This document shows positions 8,397 through 17,484 of a DNA stretch of 64,000 bases, one piece after another. Below the pieces are notes generated by a model. It worked only from the letters and a program-made list of their open reading frames with translations. It ran no database searches and was not told where the DNA came from. Position numbers and translations under genes: made by a program. This stretch comes from JABDMH01 sp964428345 (lineage in GTDB: Bacteria > Bacteroidota > Bacteroidia > Chitinophagales > Saprospiraceae): NCBI GenBank assembly GCA_964428345.1, contig CAYRYD010000005.1, forward strand, positions 113,671-177,670, given 5' to 3'. Numbering within the stretch: position 1 is the first letter of the stretch; every line of letters begins with the position of its first letter.

Positions 8397-9557
8397 TTAA
8401 ACTAACGGTGTTACATCCAGCCAGGATCGCTTTGACCAGCTTTCCAGGCCTAATTCAGCCAGCTGAACTCCCTTGGCACCTTCCAGGAGGTCCCATTTAA
8501 AGGGAGTATCGCGCACCAGGTGTTCCAGAAACATCTTCCATTGCACTTTAAAGGCATTTTCGTAGGTATTGTTGGCCTTGTATTTTTTCCACTGGTCAAA
8601 GAAATTGATTGGCTGGGGGATGTCGGGATTCCAGACAGGTACCGGTGTCTCGTCGTACGATTGAGTGTAACAATCCCTGAGACCAGCTACCGCCGATCCC
8701 CGGGTACCATCGACCTGTAAGACCAAAAGATCATCCCTTCTTACCCGGACATCCCAGGATGAATTGAAATGGGCAACGATGTCGCCGGCCAGTTCAAACG
8801 TGGCATAAGCTGAGTCGTCAGCGGTGCAAACGTAAGGTTGACCATTTTCATCGATGCGTTCTTTAATATGCGTTGCACCAAGGCAGCTCAGGGATTTGAC
8901 TTCTCCAAAAATATTGTCGAGCACATAGCGCCAGTGACAAAGCATATCCATAATGATACCACCGCCTTCTTCCTTGCGGTAATTCCAGGATGGCCGGTTT
9001 GGCGGTATGGTATGACCTTCAAAAACCCAGTACCCGAATTCACCCCGGATCGACAGGATTTTTCCGAAAAAACCTTCGCGGATCAGATCCTGGAGTTTTA
9101 GCATTCCGGGCAACCAAAGTTTGTCTTGCACAACTCCGTGTTTGACGCCTTTTGCTTTGACCAGATGGTACAGCGTGATTGCTTCCTCTAAAGTGGTACC
9201 GGTAGGTTTTTCGCAATAGATATGCTTACCTGCTTCAATAGCCTTTTTTACGCTTTCAAACCGCTGACCGGTGACCTGGGCATCAAAGTAAACATCGTAT
9301 CCCGGTATTTCCAGCGCTTCATCCAGCGACGTGGTGTACCGGGCGATCCGGTGCTCATCACAAAGGGCCTTCAGTTTCTCTTCATTGCGTCCGACCAGTA
9401 CAGGCTCCGGCAGGACAATCCGGTCGTTTCCGATTCTCACACCACCATCTTCGATGATCGAAACAATGGAGCGGATCAGATGCTGACGGGTTCCCATCCG
9501 GCCGGTTACCCCATTCATAATGATGCCTATACGTTCAATACTGAGTTGATTATTCAT
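8397..9557 (-). CDS. Gfo/Idh/MocA family dehydrogenase with DapB-like nucleotide motif
   Basis: A 386-residue NAD(P)-dependent sugar or sugar-acid oxidoreductase. The N-terminal Rossmann fold has an unusual glycine motif, GIIMNGVTGRMG (11-22), closer to the dihydrodipicolinate reductase type than to the common GxGxxG. The family's EKP motif is intact (116-118, IYCEKPTG), followed by the C-terminal substrate domain (RPSWNYRKEEGGGIIMDMLCHW, with a plausible catalytic Asp/His). It lies between a TIM-barrel isomerase and an SDR with gaps of 9 and 11 bases, so the three enzymes probably act in sequence on one substrate. Confidence 0.85.
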   Translation of the reverse strand: MNNQLSIERIGIIMNGVTGRMGTRQHLIRSIVSIIEDGGVRIGNDRIVLPEPVLVGRNEEKLKALCDEHRIARYTTSLDEALEIPGYDVYFDAQVTGQRFESVKKAIEAGKHIYCEKPTGTTLEEAITLYHLVKAKGVKHGVVQDKLWLPGMLKLQDLIREGFFGKILSIRGEFGYWVFEGHTIPPNRPSWNYRKEEGGGIIMDMLCHWRYVLDNIFGEVKSLSCLGATHIKERIDENGQPYVCTADDSAYATFELAGDIVAHFNSSWDVRVRRDDLLVLQVDGTRGSAVAGLRDCYTQSYDETPVPVWNPDIPQPINFFDQWKKYKANNTYENAFKVQWKMFLEHLVRDTPFKWDLLEGAKGVQLAELGLESWSKRSWLDVTPLV

Positions 9558-9566
9558 TTTTATCGG

Positions 9567-10385
9567 TTAATAAAGCTTATGATACGATTCGATGATTTTG
9601 TCCAGAAATACGGACTGATCCATTGACCAGTAATGATCTGAAAATATCTCGACTTCAATAAATCCATCAAATCCCGCTTCCTTGACCCAGGAGCTTATTT
9701 CCCGGATGGGAATACAACCCTCACCCATTAATCCGCGGTCGTTCAACAGATCGGTCGTTGGAGTTTTCCAGTCACAGATGTGAAAAGCCAGCAAATGACC
9801 ATCCGCCCCGCAGCGCTCTATCTGGGATCTCAGGTCCGGATCCCACCAAAGATGATAGACATCTACAGCCACACCAACATAAGGGTCAGTAAAAAAATCA
9901 GCCATATCGTTGGCTTGTTTGAGGGTATTGATCGCCGACCGGTTGTCGGCATACATCGGATGTAGTGGTTCTATAGCCAGTTTCACCCCGGATGCCCTGG
10001 CGTGCGGGAGTATTGCTTCGATACCATCCCGGATCTGGTCGCGTGAGGTGGTCAGCGGTTGCCCGGGATCGGCTCCGCACACCAGGACCAGTAATGGTGC
10101 GCCAATCTCGTTCGCCTCATCGATCAGTCTTTTGTTTTCCTCAATGGCTCTAGCCCGGGCTGCCGTATCGACAGATGGGAAAAATCCACCCCGGACATAC
10201 GATACGACGGTGACGGGATAATCCCGGATAATCCGGGCCGCGGCCTTTACTCCCCATGGTTCGATGGCGTTCTGCCAGATACTGACCCCCCCGATGCCGC
10301 GTAAGTTGTATTGCTCCAATGCCTCGGGTAAAGACCAGGGCTTGGTGGTAATGGTGTGGATACACAGTAGCCGGCGACTGGTCAT
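9567..10385 (-). CDS. Sugar phosphate isomerase/epimerase (xylose isomerase-like TIM barrel)
   Basis: A 272-residue AP-endonuclease-2-type TIM barrel. Probable metal ligands are visible in order: the glutamate of KLAIEPLHP, the Asp/His of VAVDVYHLWWDP, the His of LAFHICDWKTP, and the glutamate of FIEVEIFSD. Such enzymes isomerise or epimerise sugars, keto-polyols or inosose derivatives. The specific reaction is unknown. It starts three bases after the stop of the GH88-like gene, and an enzyme acting after glycoside hydrolysis is inferred from that. Confidence 0.82.
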   Translation of the reverse strand: MTSRRLLCIHTITTKPWSLPEALEQYNLRGIGGVSIWQNAIEPWGVKAAARIIRDYPVTVVSYVRGGFFPSVDTAARARAIEENKRLIDEANEIGAPLLVLVCGADPGQPLTTSRDQIRDGIEAILPHARASGVKLAIEPLHPMYADNRSAINTLKQANDMADFFTDPYVGVAVDVYHLWWDPDLRSQIERCGADGHLLAFHICDWKTPTTDLLNDRGLMGEGCIPIREISSWVKEAGFDGFIEVEIFSDHYWSMDQSVFLDKIIESYHKLY

Positions 10386-10388
10386 GGT

Positions 10389-11777
10389 TTAAACAGGTTT
10401 TCTGACGCCGTTAAAATAAGTGTAGTAACCCCGATCATCCAGGATGGACTGGAGGTAAAGACAAAGTTCGCGCATGTGGTAATCTCCCCACATACTGGAT
10501 TCACCATGGGGTATTTTGCTGCCGGGAGGTATGTAGTCCCAACCGTTTGGTCGATGATAGATCGAATGGAGCGTGAGGCCCTGATGGTTTGGATCCTGGC
10601 TTAGGTATGGTTCTTCCAGCAGTCTGGCCGCAACCTGCAACCCGGCCGTCCAGTATTGATCTCCGGAACCTTTCTGGTGGTTATTGAGATGATGGCCTAA
10701 CCGGCAGAGCCCCTGGGCACCTATTGCCGCGGCTGAACTGTCCACTGGTTCAAAATCATTATATGGATCGGCTGGTTTGCTACGATAATCACCTAAACCG
10801 GATAATTCCGGAGCGCCTGCATCCCAATAGGGTATGCCATCGATGGCCGTATTTTCCAGATAGAAATCACAGGTAGCCCGGGCTGCCTTCAGGAAAATGG
10901 CTTCGATCTGATCAATACCTTCCCGGTGGTCAAAAGCATTGCGTGGCAAGGCACCGAGATATTCCAGCTGCTCGGCAAATCCCAGCATTGCCCAGGCCAG
11001 GCCCCGGGTCCAGGTGGTAAATCCGGAAAATCCCTGTTGACTGTTAGGGCAACGGAAGTTGCCGTCATTGATGTTGAATATGCTCTCATGGGCGGTTCGG
11101 CCCCAGTGATCATACTGATCCCGGCCTTCATCATAATATATCGAATACCTGGCTGTACTGAGTGCATGGTCGATAGCCCGGTCCAGTAAACTGATAATCC
11201 GGTCGTTTTCTCCCCGTAGATCATGGCCCAATTCATGACTGACCACCAGGGCCCGGACGGAACGGATGGTATCCACAAACAGGGAATGTGGTCCGTTGAA
11301 GGAGTAGATGTAACCCTTGCCGTCCGGCAAATTAGTCCAGCGGTTGGCCTGGACGGCTCCGGTGATTTTCAGGGCCAGTTCGTAGAATGATTTCTCCCAC
11401 TGATTGTCTTCGATCATACCTTCTGCCATAAGGCGATGCAGGTTTCCGTAGGTGCTGACGTTATTGAAGCCATGATCATGAACACCGAAGTGGCTGATAT
11501 GGGGGGGCATTTTCTTAAGCGTTGCTTCGCGGCCGATTTTCAGGAATTGTTCATCCCTGGTGGCTTCAAACTGGAGAATGGCCGAGCCATATTGAAACCC
11601 CTGAGTCCATTCGGTCCAGCCGCGGGTGGTATATTTGCCTGCCACCGTAAAGACTGGGGCACCCTGATCCGGATCAAATTCCTTTTCGATCATAAGGATT
11701 TTTTCTCCGGATAGCCCCCAGAAATGCTCCAGTTTTGACCGGAGATCGTTTATCGGGATCTTATCTAAGATCTGCAT
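10389..11777 (-). CDS. GH88-like unsaturated uronyl hydrolase
   Basis: A 462-residue (alpha/alpha)6-barrel protein resembling unsaturated glucuronyl hydrolases. Features shared with GH88 are an Asp in HDHGF (Asp101), a second Asp in SLFVDTIRS (Asp169), the barrel signature TTWTRGLAWA (254-263), IPYWDAG, and a late MWGDYHMRELCL. These enzymes remove the 4,5-unsaturated uronic acid left by polysaccharide lyases by hydrating its double bond. It is longer than the bacterial prototype (about 375 residues). No signal peptide is visible, so it would act in the cytoplasm on imported oligosaccharides. GH105 is the main alternative family. Confidence 0.78.
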   Translation of the reverse strand: MQILDKIPINDLRSKLEHFWGLSGEKILMIEKEFDPDQGAPVFTVAGKYTTRGWTEWTQGFQYGSAILQFEATRDEQFLKIGREATLKKMPPHISHFGVHDHGFNNVSTYGNLHRLMAEGMIEDNQWEKSFYELALKITGAVQANRWTNLPDGKGYIYSFNGPHSLFVDTIRSVRALVVSHELGHDLRGENDRIISLLDRAIDHALSTARYSIYYDEGRDQYDHWGRTAHESIFNINDGNFRCPNSQQGFSGFTTWTRGLAWAMLGFAEQLEYLGALPRNAFDHREGIDQIEAIFLKAARATCDFYLENTAIDGIPYWDAGAPELSGLGDYRSKPADPYNDFEPVDSSAAAIGAQGLCRLGHHLNNHQKGSGDQYWTAGLQVAARLLEEPYLSQDPNHQGLTLHSIYHRPNGWDYIPPGSKIPHGESSMWGDYHMRELCLYLQSILDDRGYYTYFNGVRKPV

Positions 11778-11901
11778 GTCAGGTATGATTCATTTTGGTT
11801 TGGAAGGTGCAAAATATAAAAAGATGGTGCAGTTACCTGCTCCGGGTGGAAGATACTTATCCCGATTTTTCGATATCCTTATACGTTAAATATTTTTGGG
11901 T

Positions 11902-13074
11902 TCAGGGTACCTGCTGCCAGGAATGTACCGTTGCCTCAACCAGCGGCAGGTCGGGTTTGCCATCGAATACCAGAAAACGGTATCGAGACTGGTACGTCTC
12001 TCCCGGAGCCAGGGTGAATGCCCCCTGTACCATGGGAGCAAAGCAGAAATAGGGCATGACCGGATGAACGCGAACAGCCTGGGGATAGCGGAAATTGGCC
12101 GGATGCTGGATCAACACAATGCCTCCGTATCCTTGTTCGGTGATGCCATGCATGCTTACCCATTCCGGACGGGTATGATTACCATCAGCTTGGGTTTTAC
12201 CTTCGGCAGTCACAAAATAGACCAGGGAGTCATAGGCCCCTGATTCCAGATTCCATGCTTCGCTGCCCCGGAAAGCCGCTCCTCCATAGTGATATTCGTC
12301 GATGAACAAGGTATCCGGGCCTTTGCACCGATGGCTAATCTGCCAATCGATCAGGTAATGCGTGGCTAGCGGATAAATCCGTACATCCCATATTTCGTCA
12401 CTGACGATCAGGGTATCGGCCGGAAAGTATGCCAGGTATTCCAGGGCTACCCGGAAACCCGAAAAAACCGGACCGTTTTGGATCTCCAGCAGTTCTTTAT
12501 GCCTTACATTACCCAGCCCGGCCTGTTGATTCCAGAAATCGATCATGGAATCCCGGACATAACTCCGGGTCCAGGCATGGAATATCCCATGCTGATGGGC
12601 ATGACCCTGAGGAAAATCAGCAGTAAGAACAACGCCCCTGATGGTTTTTAGCGGGTGGATAAAACCGCTGCGCTGATAATAGTCCGGCATGGTATCGGGA
12701 GGGAACCGGGTGGCCAGGGCATATCGCAATATCTCCCCGCCGTTTATGGTGGCGACCAGGTGGTCTTTTTCTTTCCTTACCTGGCAAGGATTGGATGCCG
12801 GATCTTCAATGCCGGTCAATCTGAGATTTTCTCCCGCACTGATGGTCACCGGTGGAATGAAACACCAGAGATCCGGTCCGGCTTGCTGCAGATTTACCGG
12901 ATCGATGAATTTTTCATGTTCGACCAGGAATACCGGATGGTCCGATGATTGCTGATCCAGGGTGATAAAAGCTGGTTGGCCACCTGCCAGTTCGTTGGTG
13001 ATCGTGAGGGTTAAGACTTTTTTTGCACAGGCACCCAGGATTAGGATAAGCATGGAAAAAAAGATAGTCCTCAT
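11902..13074 (-). CDS. DUF6807 (PmoA-like) lipoprotein
   Basis: A 390-residue lipoprotein (signal with LILGAC, Cys16). From about residue 115 it matches proteins labelled PmoA-like or DUF6807, with the hallmark HAHQHGIFHAW (158-168) after a strand like RGVVLTADFPQG, and SDEIWDVRIYPLATHYLIDWQI. The old name methane oxygenase PmoA is misleading: nothing here resembles membrane methane monooxygenase. Members are common in carbohydrate-degradation clusters of Bacteroidota and Planctomycetes, but their activity is not established to my knowledge. It is the first gene of the operon, 124 bases before the GH88-like gene. Confidence 0.78.
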   Translation of the reverse strand: MRTIFFSMLILILGACAKKVLTLTITNELAGGQPAFITLDQQSSDHPVFLVEHEKFIDPVNLQQAGPDLWCFIPPVTISAGENLRLTGIEDPASNPCQVRKEKDHLVATINGGEILRYALATRFPPDTMPDYYQRSGFIHPLKTIRGVVLTADFPQGHAHQHGIFHAWTRSYVRDSMIDFWNQQAGLGNVRHKELLEIQNGPVFSGFRVALEYLAYFPADTLIVSDEIWDVRIYPLATHYLIDWQISHRCKGPDTLFIDEYHYGGAAFRGSEAWNLESGAYDSLVYFVTAEGKTQADGNHTRPEWVSMHGITEQGYGGIVLIQHPANFRYPQAVRVHPVMPYFCFAPMVQGAFTLAPGETYQSRYRFLVFDGKPDLPLVEATVHSWQQVP

Positions 13075-13251
13075 TATATTATCAAGGATGATTAAACAAA
13101 GGGCACCGATAAATACCTCTGAAATTCGGCAAATTCAAAAAGTGCCGGGCGAGACAAGGCATTGCAACGGGGTATTTAGAGGGCCCCAGAATGAATCGAA
13201 ATTAATCAATATTCAGGTAGCAATAAATGATAATGAATAAGCTCCCAGTCT

Positions 13252-15672
13252 TTATAATGATCTGATCATTTTTTTACTGCCCAATAATTTTCCCTGGTTA
13301 TAAAAGGAAACCAGGTAAGTTCCTGCCGGTACATCCCCGATATGGATCCGGGATTTGCTGGTCAAGGCCTGACTTATTACCAGCTGGCCCATGATATTGG
13401 TGATCTTTAATTCATCAGCGACGAAGTCGCTCAGCTCGACAGTCAACCAGTCCTGAACCGGGTTGGGGTATAGCTTAATCTTTGAAATCAGTTGGTCTTC
13501 AAATGTCGAAGTCGTCTGGCCTTCCGTAATCGAAAAGGCATCAATCGCTGCCTCATAAATATGTATCTCTCCGGTATCGGCAGCGACAATTTTCAGGTAC
13601 ATCTGATTGGAGGGTGTCATAAAATCCTGCACCCGGATTTCGGATCTTTCCCGCCAGCCGCTCATCGAATGAGTGATCTGTTCGATTAAAACCTCCTCAT
13701 TGTCATCGCCCAGAAAAATCTGCAACTGGTCATCAGCCGGAAAAACGCCGGCATCGTAAAACCAGGTGACATAGTTGATATAGGGATCCTGAAATGTGGT
13801 GAGGTCAAAAAAAGGCGATATCAGGATGGAAGTATCGGACAAATTGGAGGCGAGGCTTCCTCCCAAGCCGGTGGCAAAGCATTCCTTACCAAGATCATCT
13901 TTCAGATCTCCGTTCGGACTGGTGAGCTGCTCGTTGTAGATGGCATATCGGGGATTGCCTTTTTCCCAGGCTTGAGAGGCCGGCGTACTGACACTGCGAC
14001 TGGCCTGCCAACCGTAATCAAAAACGAAGTCATCGCGATATCCCCGGGTCAGCCCCAGGGTGACTTCTGACTGGTCTCCCTGAATGTCGGTGATCTGAAA
14101 ATCATGCAGATAACCCCATTTGCCGGCGGCAATCGTCTGTTGACCCTCAAAGGAAGCAAGGGTAAAAACTCCTTCGGAATTGGTTACCCCCCGTTCTTCG
14201 TAATGCTCGTTAAAGATAATGACCTGGGCATTTTCCAATGGTTGTCCGTTGGTGGCATCGAGGACCTTGCCGGTTACCGTGTATCTGGACAGCGGATCGA
14301 GCTGCAGATCGAGGTCTGCATATTGTGATGTTGTCATTTCGACCTCTGCGATCCCGGGTGCGTATCCTTCTTTCCCGTACCGGATGATGACGGTTCCTTC
14401 TCCGGCCCATCCGGTTTTAAATGATCCATCCTGGGCGCTGAAAGTAAGTCCCGGTTTTTCTGAATCGATTTCAATCCGTACTCCGTTGAGGGGAGCTCCG
14501 GTGATCCGGTCAGAAACCTGTCCCTGAAGGTAAGCTGCCCTTTGATACTCCGGACGGAAGACATACAATCCTGTCTCGATGTCCGATACCAGGATCAGAC
14601 CGGATGAGAGAAACGGGAAAGCACCCCATGCACCATGAAATCCGTCATCCCGGAATCTATATGTATCGTAACTGCCCACTTCCACCAAATTTCCGGGGTC
14701 ATGGGCATCGACAATCTTCAGACCATCGATGTAGTAAGAAATGACGAGATAGCCCTGGTGATAATGGACGTTATGGGGGATCACCGGATTCCGCAAAGTA
14801 GCAGTAGGACGGTAGCGGCCCAGAAGGATGATCTCATCCTGATTAGCAATGTCATAGGCATCGATGGTGGCGTGTGTTCTTTCGTCTGTGGTAAACAGCA
14901 GGGATCCGTCGTCCGAGGTCCAGGCATTGTGGGTGAAATCGGAAGATGTCTCCCGGATAACCAGAGTGAGTGGCTGAGTGATGTCCGATATATCGACAAT
15001 GGTAAATCCCTGGGACAGGTCAGAAGTATACATCCGGTCATGCAAAGCAAATACGTCGTGCGCGTACCTGCGGTCGCCACCGGTCACGAATGATGGCATT
15101 TCGGGATCCATAGACAGGTCGAAAATCAGGACGCCACCTCCCCAGAGGTTGCATCCGGCCAGGAAAATAAAAGTCGAGTCAATGTACAGATTATGACATT
15201 TATCGAGGGTTCTTTCCGGATCAGTACCCACGGTCAGGGTTGGCCTCCAGAAAGACCAGGTGATGTTGTCGGGGGCTTGCGACATATCAACGATCAGCAG
15301 GCCGTCAGTACCTTCATCAGCGACTCCAAATACGTACTGACCAAAAGACTTGTAATCCCGCCAACGGGAAAGCGTACCGGGTATGAAAACCGATAAAGTA
15401 GGATTCTCCGGATCACTGAGTTCGTAAATGGCGGTTCCGGTACCGGTGCCTAAAACGGCATATTCAGTACCGTCTTTAGCGGTATAACCCCAGATGTCCG
15501 AATATCTCTGATATTGATCACTGACATTGGCCGGAAATTCGATCTGCCGGTTACTGAGCAGACTTACGTTAAAGTCCGTCTGTTGAGCGATGGATTCCTG
15601 GGCTTTCATTTCCCCGGGGTCTATCAACAAAATGGTAAGGAGGAAAGGGAGGAGGAATCCGGTAAACTTCAT
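13252..15672 (-). CDS. Choice-of-anchor B protein with type IX (type A) sorting domain
   Basis: A secreted 806-residue protein. After a signal peptide it has a beta-propeller of LVIVD-type repeats (GLLIVDMS, GVLIFDLS, GFTIVDISD, GLKIVDAHD), characteristic of the choice-of-anchor B family. Two carboxypeptidase-regulatory-like beta-sandwich domains follow (LQGQVSDRITGAPL and VTGKVLDATNGQPL). A region resembling a carbohydrate-binding or jelly-roll fold comes next, then a type A sorting domain (KLYPNPVQDWLTVEL to the C-terminus) that directs export through the type IX system. Function is unknown. The ATG at 15672 is used because it begins the signal peptide and overlaps the thioesterase stop (TAATG), so the two genes are coupled. 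Confidence 0.85.
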   Translation of the reverse strand: MKFTGFLLPFLLTILLIDPGEMKAQESIAQQTDFNVSLLSNRQIEFPANVSDQYQRYSDIWGYTAKDGTEYAVLGTGTGTAIYELSDPENPTLSVFIPGTLSRWRDYKSFGQYVFGVADEGTDGLLIVDMSQAPDNITWSFWRPTLTVGTDPERTLDKCHNLYIDSTFIFLAGCNLWGGGVLIFDLSMDPEMPSFVTGGDRRYAHDVFALHDRMYTSDLSQGFTIVDISDITQPLTLVIRETSSDFTHNAWTSDDGSLLFTTDERTHATIDAYDIANQDEIILLGRYRPTATLRNPVIPHNVHYHQGYLVISYYIDGLKIVDAHDPGNLVEVGSYDTYRFRDDGFHGAWGAFPFLSSGLILVSDIETGLYVFRPEYQRAAYLQGQVSDRITGAPLNGVRIEIDSEKPGLTFSAQDGSFKTGWAGEGTVIIRYGKEGYAPGIAEVEMTTSQYADLDLQLDPLSRYTVTGKVLDATNGQPLENAQVIIFNEHYEERGVTNSEGVFTLASFEGQQTIAAGKWGYLHDFQITDIQGDQSEVTLGLTRGYRDDFVFDYGWQASRSVSTPASQAWEKGNPRYAIYNEQLTSPNGDLKDDLGKECFATGLGGSLASNLSDTSILISPFFDLTTFQDPYINYVTWFYDAGVFPADDQLQIFLGDDNEEVLIEQITHSMSGWRERSEIRVQDFMTPSNQMYLKIVAADTGEIHIYEAAIDAFSITEGQTTSTFEDQLISKIKLYPNPVQDWLTVELSDFVADELKITNIMGQLVISQALTSKSRIHIGDVPAGTYLVSFYNQGKLLGSKKMIRSL

Positions 15673-16091
15673 TACGCGGTGATGGTCATCGTACTTAAAC
15701 GGCATATACAGATTTTTTTTTCTTGCTGGCTGATCAGGATGTCCCATACCTGCACCCGTTTTCCGATTTTGACCGGTGTCACTTTGGCAATGACTTTACC
15801 ATCTCGGGCCGGGGCAAGGTGACTGGCATTGATTTCCAGACCTACAACGTTTTCCCGGGCTGGATCGTTTAAGGCAAGCCAGCCGGCAAAACTGCCCATG
15901 GTTTCAGCCAGAGCCACGGAAGCCCCACCATGCAAAAGGCCATCCGGCTGCCGGGTACGATGGTCCACCGGCATACTTGCCGTGATGAAATCGTCGCCAA
16001 TTTCCAATATTTCGATCCCCAAATGCTCAATTAAAGTGTTTTTAGACTTTTCATTAAGGATTTCCCGGTTGGAGGCTTGCTTCCAAATCAT
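15672..16091 (-). CDS. Hotdog-fold acyl-CoA thioesterase (PaaI/YdiI-like)
   Basis: A 139-residue single hotdog domain. The active-site segment is DGLLHGGASVALAETMGS (about 50-67), with Gly-Gly and Glu63 where PaaI/YdiI-type thioesterases have their catalytic acid. The protein ends with the expected strands (GLEINASHLAP, VQVWDILI). It cleaves acyl- or aryl-CoA thioesters; 1,4-dihydroxy-2-naphthoyl-CoA (menaquinone pathway) is one possible substrate but is not proven. The frame stays open upstream through the antisense of the ArsC-like gene. The ATG at 16091 is the real start because it gives a family-length protein. Confidence 0.85.
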   Translation of the reverse strand: MIWKQASNREILNEKSKNTLIEHLGIEILEIGDDFITASMPVDHRTRQPDGLLHGGASVALAETMGSFAGWLALNDPARENVVGLEINASHLAPARDGKVIAKVTPVKIGKRVQVWDILISQQEKKICICRLSTMTITA

Positions 16092-16108
16092 AATAAGCCG
16101 TAAATTTG
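16077..16108 (+). promoter_or_regulatory. Promoter of the ArsC-like gene
   Basis: TTG (16077-16079), 21 bases, then TAAATTTG (16101-16108). The predicted transcript start leaves a leader of about 20 bases before the ATG at 16137. It overlaps the 5' end of the divergent thioesterase gene. Confidence 0.68.
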
Positions 16109-16136
16109 CACCGTAGAATAAATGTCGACGGAAGGT

Positions 16137-16478
16137 ATGAAAATCTATCACAATCCAAGGTGCCGTAAGAGCCGGGAAACGCTCAATATCATTCAGAATC
16201 ATGGTATTGAACCAGAGGTGGTGCTTTATCTGGAAACACCTCCATCCCGTCAGGAGATCAGGGAAGTTCTTGCCAAACTGCATATGAGGGCAGAGGATTT
16301 GGTGAGGAAGGAAGAAAAACTCTATAAAGACGAGTACAAGGACCGTCAACTTTCGGAAGAGGAATGGGTAAACATATTGGCAGATAATCCAAAACTGATC
16401 CAAAGACCCGTTGTTATCAATGGAAAGAAGGCAATCATCGGCAGGCCTCCGGAAAGCGTCCATGTGTTGCTGCAATGA
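16137..16478 (+). CDS. ArsC/Spx-family thioredoxin-fold reductase
   Basis: A 113-residue ArsC-family protein: catalytic Cys9 in IYHNPRCRKS, the family arginine/proline in LIQRPVVING (about 88-97), and IIGRPPE near the end. Glutaredoxin-linked arsenate reductases (and related YffB/Spx proteins) have this layout. Arsenate reduction is possible, but small Bacteroidota relatives without an ars operon often have unknown substrates. The ATG at 16137 gives the usual MKIYHNPRC opening; an in-frame ATG 15 bases upstream is less likely. Confidence 0.82.
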   Translation: MKIYHNPRCRKSRETLNIIQNHGIEPEVVLYLETPPSRQEIREVLAKLHMRAEDLVRKEEKLYKDEYKDRQLSEEEWVNILADNPKLIQRPVVINGKKAIIGRPPESVHVLLQ

Positions 16479-16519
16479 GGCGTCCTGCCCCTCTTTGGTC
16501 TTATGAAACTGGCCGGTAC

Positions 16520-17437
16520 TCAGTAGTCTTCAATCGCAGCAGCCACATACTCTCTGATCCTGTTTAGATCATTATATGGAAAACTGGTCCAGTCACCATG
16601 TTTCCGGAACCAGGTCATTTGCCTTTTGGCATAACGCCGGCTGTTGCGTTTGATAAGGCGGATTACCTCCTCCCGGCTGATCAGCCCGTCAAAGTAGGGA
16701 AACCACTCCTGATAGCCCACTGTTTGCATAGCCTGCAGATCCCGGTATGCTTTCAGTTCTTCCACTTCGGCTTCCAGACCGGCTGTTATCATCGCATCAA
16801 CCCGTTTATCAATGCGCTGGTACAGGTTTTTACGGTCATCGGTCAGGAGAATATTTACCGTATGAAAGAAACGGGGTTGGGGAGCACTGTTTAAGAAACT
16901 GCTGAAAGGTTTTCCGGAAATCTCGATAACACTAAGGGCCCGGATAAGCCGGCGGTGATTTTGCAGGTCAACTACAGCCGCGTATGCCGGATCTTTCGCC
17001 CGGATCTGCTCCTGAAGAATGGTGATACCATCCTGCTGGTAGAGATCGTCAAAACGCTGTCGCACTTCAAAGTCTACGTCCGGTATCTGATCTAGTCCAT
17101 AACATAATGCACTGATATACAAGCCGGTACCACCACAGAGAATCGCAACCGTCCGGTTTTGATAAATGCCGCTGAGACGTTCCAGGGCTTGTGATTCGAA
17201 CTGGGCAGCAGAAAAAGGCTCCGTGATGTCCCGTTCATTGATGAAGTGATGTCTGATCCGGGCAAGTTCCTCCGGTGATGGTTTGGCAGTGCCAATATTC
17301 ATTTGGCGGTAAATCTGCCGGCTATCCGCTGAAATGATTTCGGTAGCAAGCCACCCTGCCAGAGAGTAGGCCAGATCGGATTTACCGACTCCGGTTGGTC
17401 CGGCGATGACGATCAGATATTTCGATCCTTTCTGCAC
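16520..17437 (-). CDS. miaA: tRNA dimethylallyltransferase
   Basis: Transfers a dimethylallyl group to the N6 of A37 in tRNAs that read codons beginning with U. Visible motifs are the P-loop GPTGVGKSD near the N-terminus, IISADSRQIYR, the DMAPP/tRNA segment AQFESQALERL, GGTGLYISAL, and the C-terminal QTVGYQEWF and RRYAKRQMTWFR. I placed the start at the GTG at 17437 (305 residues). A promoter -7 element sits at 17474-17481, so the TTG at 17476 would lie upstream of the transcript start. The gene is divergent from the acyltransferase. Confidence 0.92.
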   Translation of the reverse strand: MQKGSKYLIVIAGPTGVGKSDLAYSLAGWLATEIISADSRQIYRQMNIGTAKPSPEELARIRHHFINERDITEPFSAAQFESQALERLSGIYQNRTVAILCGGTGLYISALCYGLDQIPDVDFEVRQRFDDLYQQDGITILQEQIRAKDPAYAAVVDLQNHRRLIRALSVIEISGKPFSSFLNSAPQPRFFHTVNILLTDDRKNLYQRIDKRVDAMITAGLEAEVEELKAYRDLQAMQTVGYQEWFPYFDGLISREEVIRLIKRNSRRYAKRQMTWFRKHGDWTSFPYNDLNRIREYVAAAIEDY

Positions 17438-17473
17438 TAAAATGACTAATTTTCCGGCTTCGGTACAAAAATT

Positions 17474-17481
17474 CAAAAATA
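17474..17481 (-). promoter_or_regulatory. -7 element of miaA
   Basis: TATTTTTG on the minus strand matches TAnnTTTG and predicts a leader of about 30 bases before the GTG at 17437. No good -33 TTG was found at the right distance. The element lies only four bases from the divergent acyltransferase start. Confidence 0.55.
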
Positions 17482-17484
17482 GCG

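Noticed and set aside
11902..13074. Particulate methane monooxygenase subunit, suggested by the PmoA family label
   Set aside because: The protein is a soluble lipoprotein without the membrane helices or metal sites of that enzyme; only the historical name of the domain suggests methane.
16092..16475. N-terminal extension of the thioesterase reading frame
   Set aside because: The added 128 residues are antisense of the ArsC-like gene; the ATG at 16091 gives the normal hotdog length.
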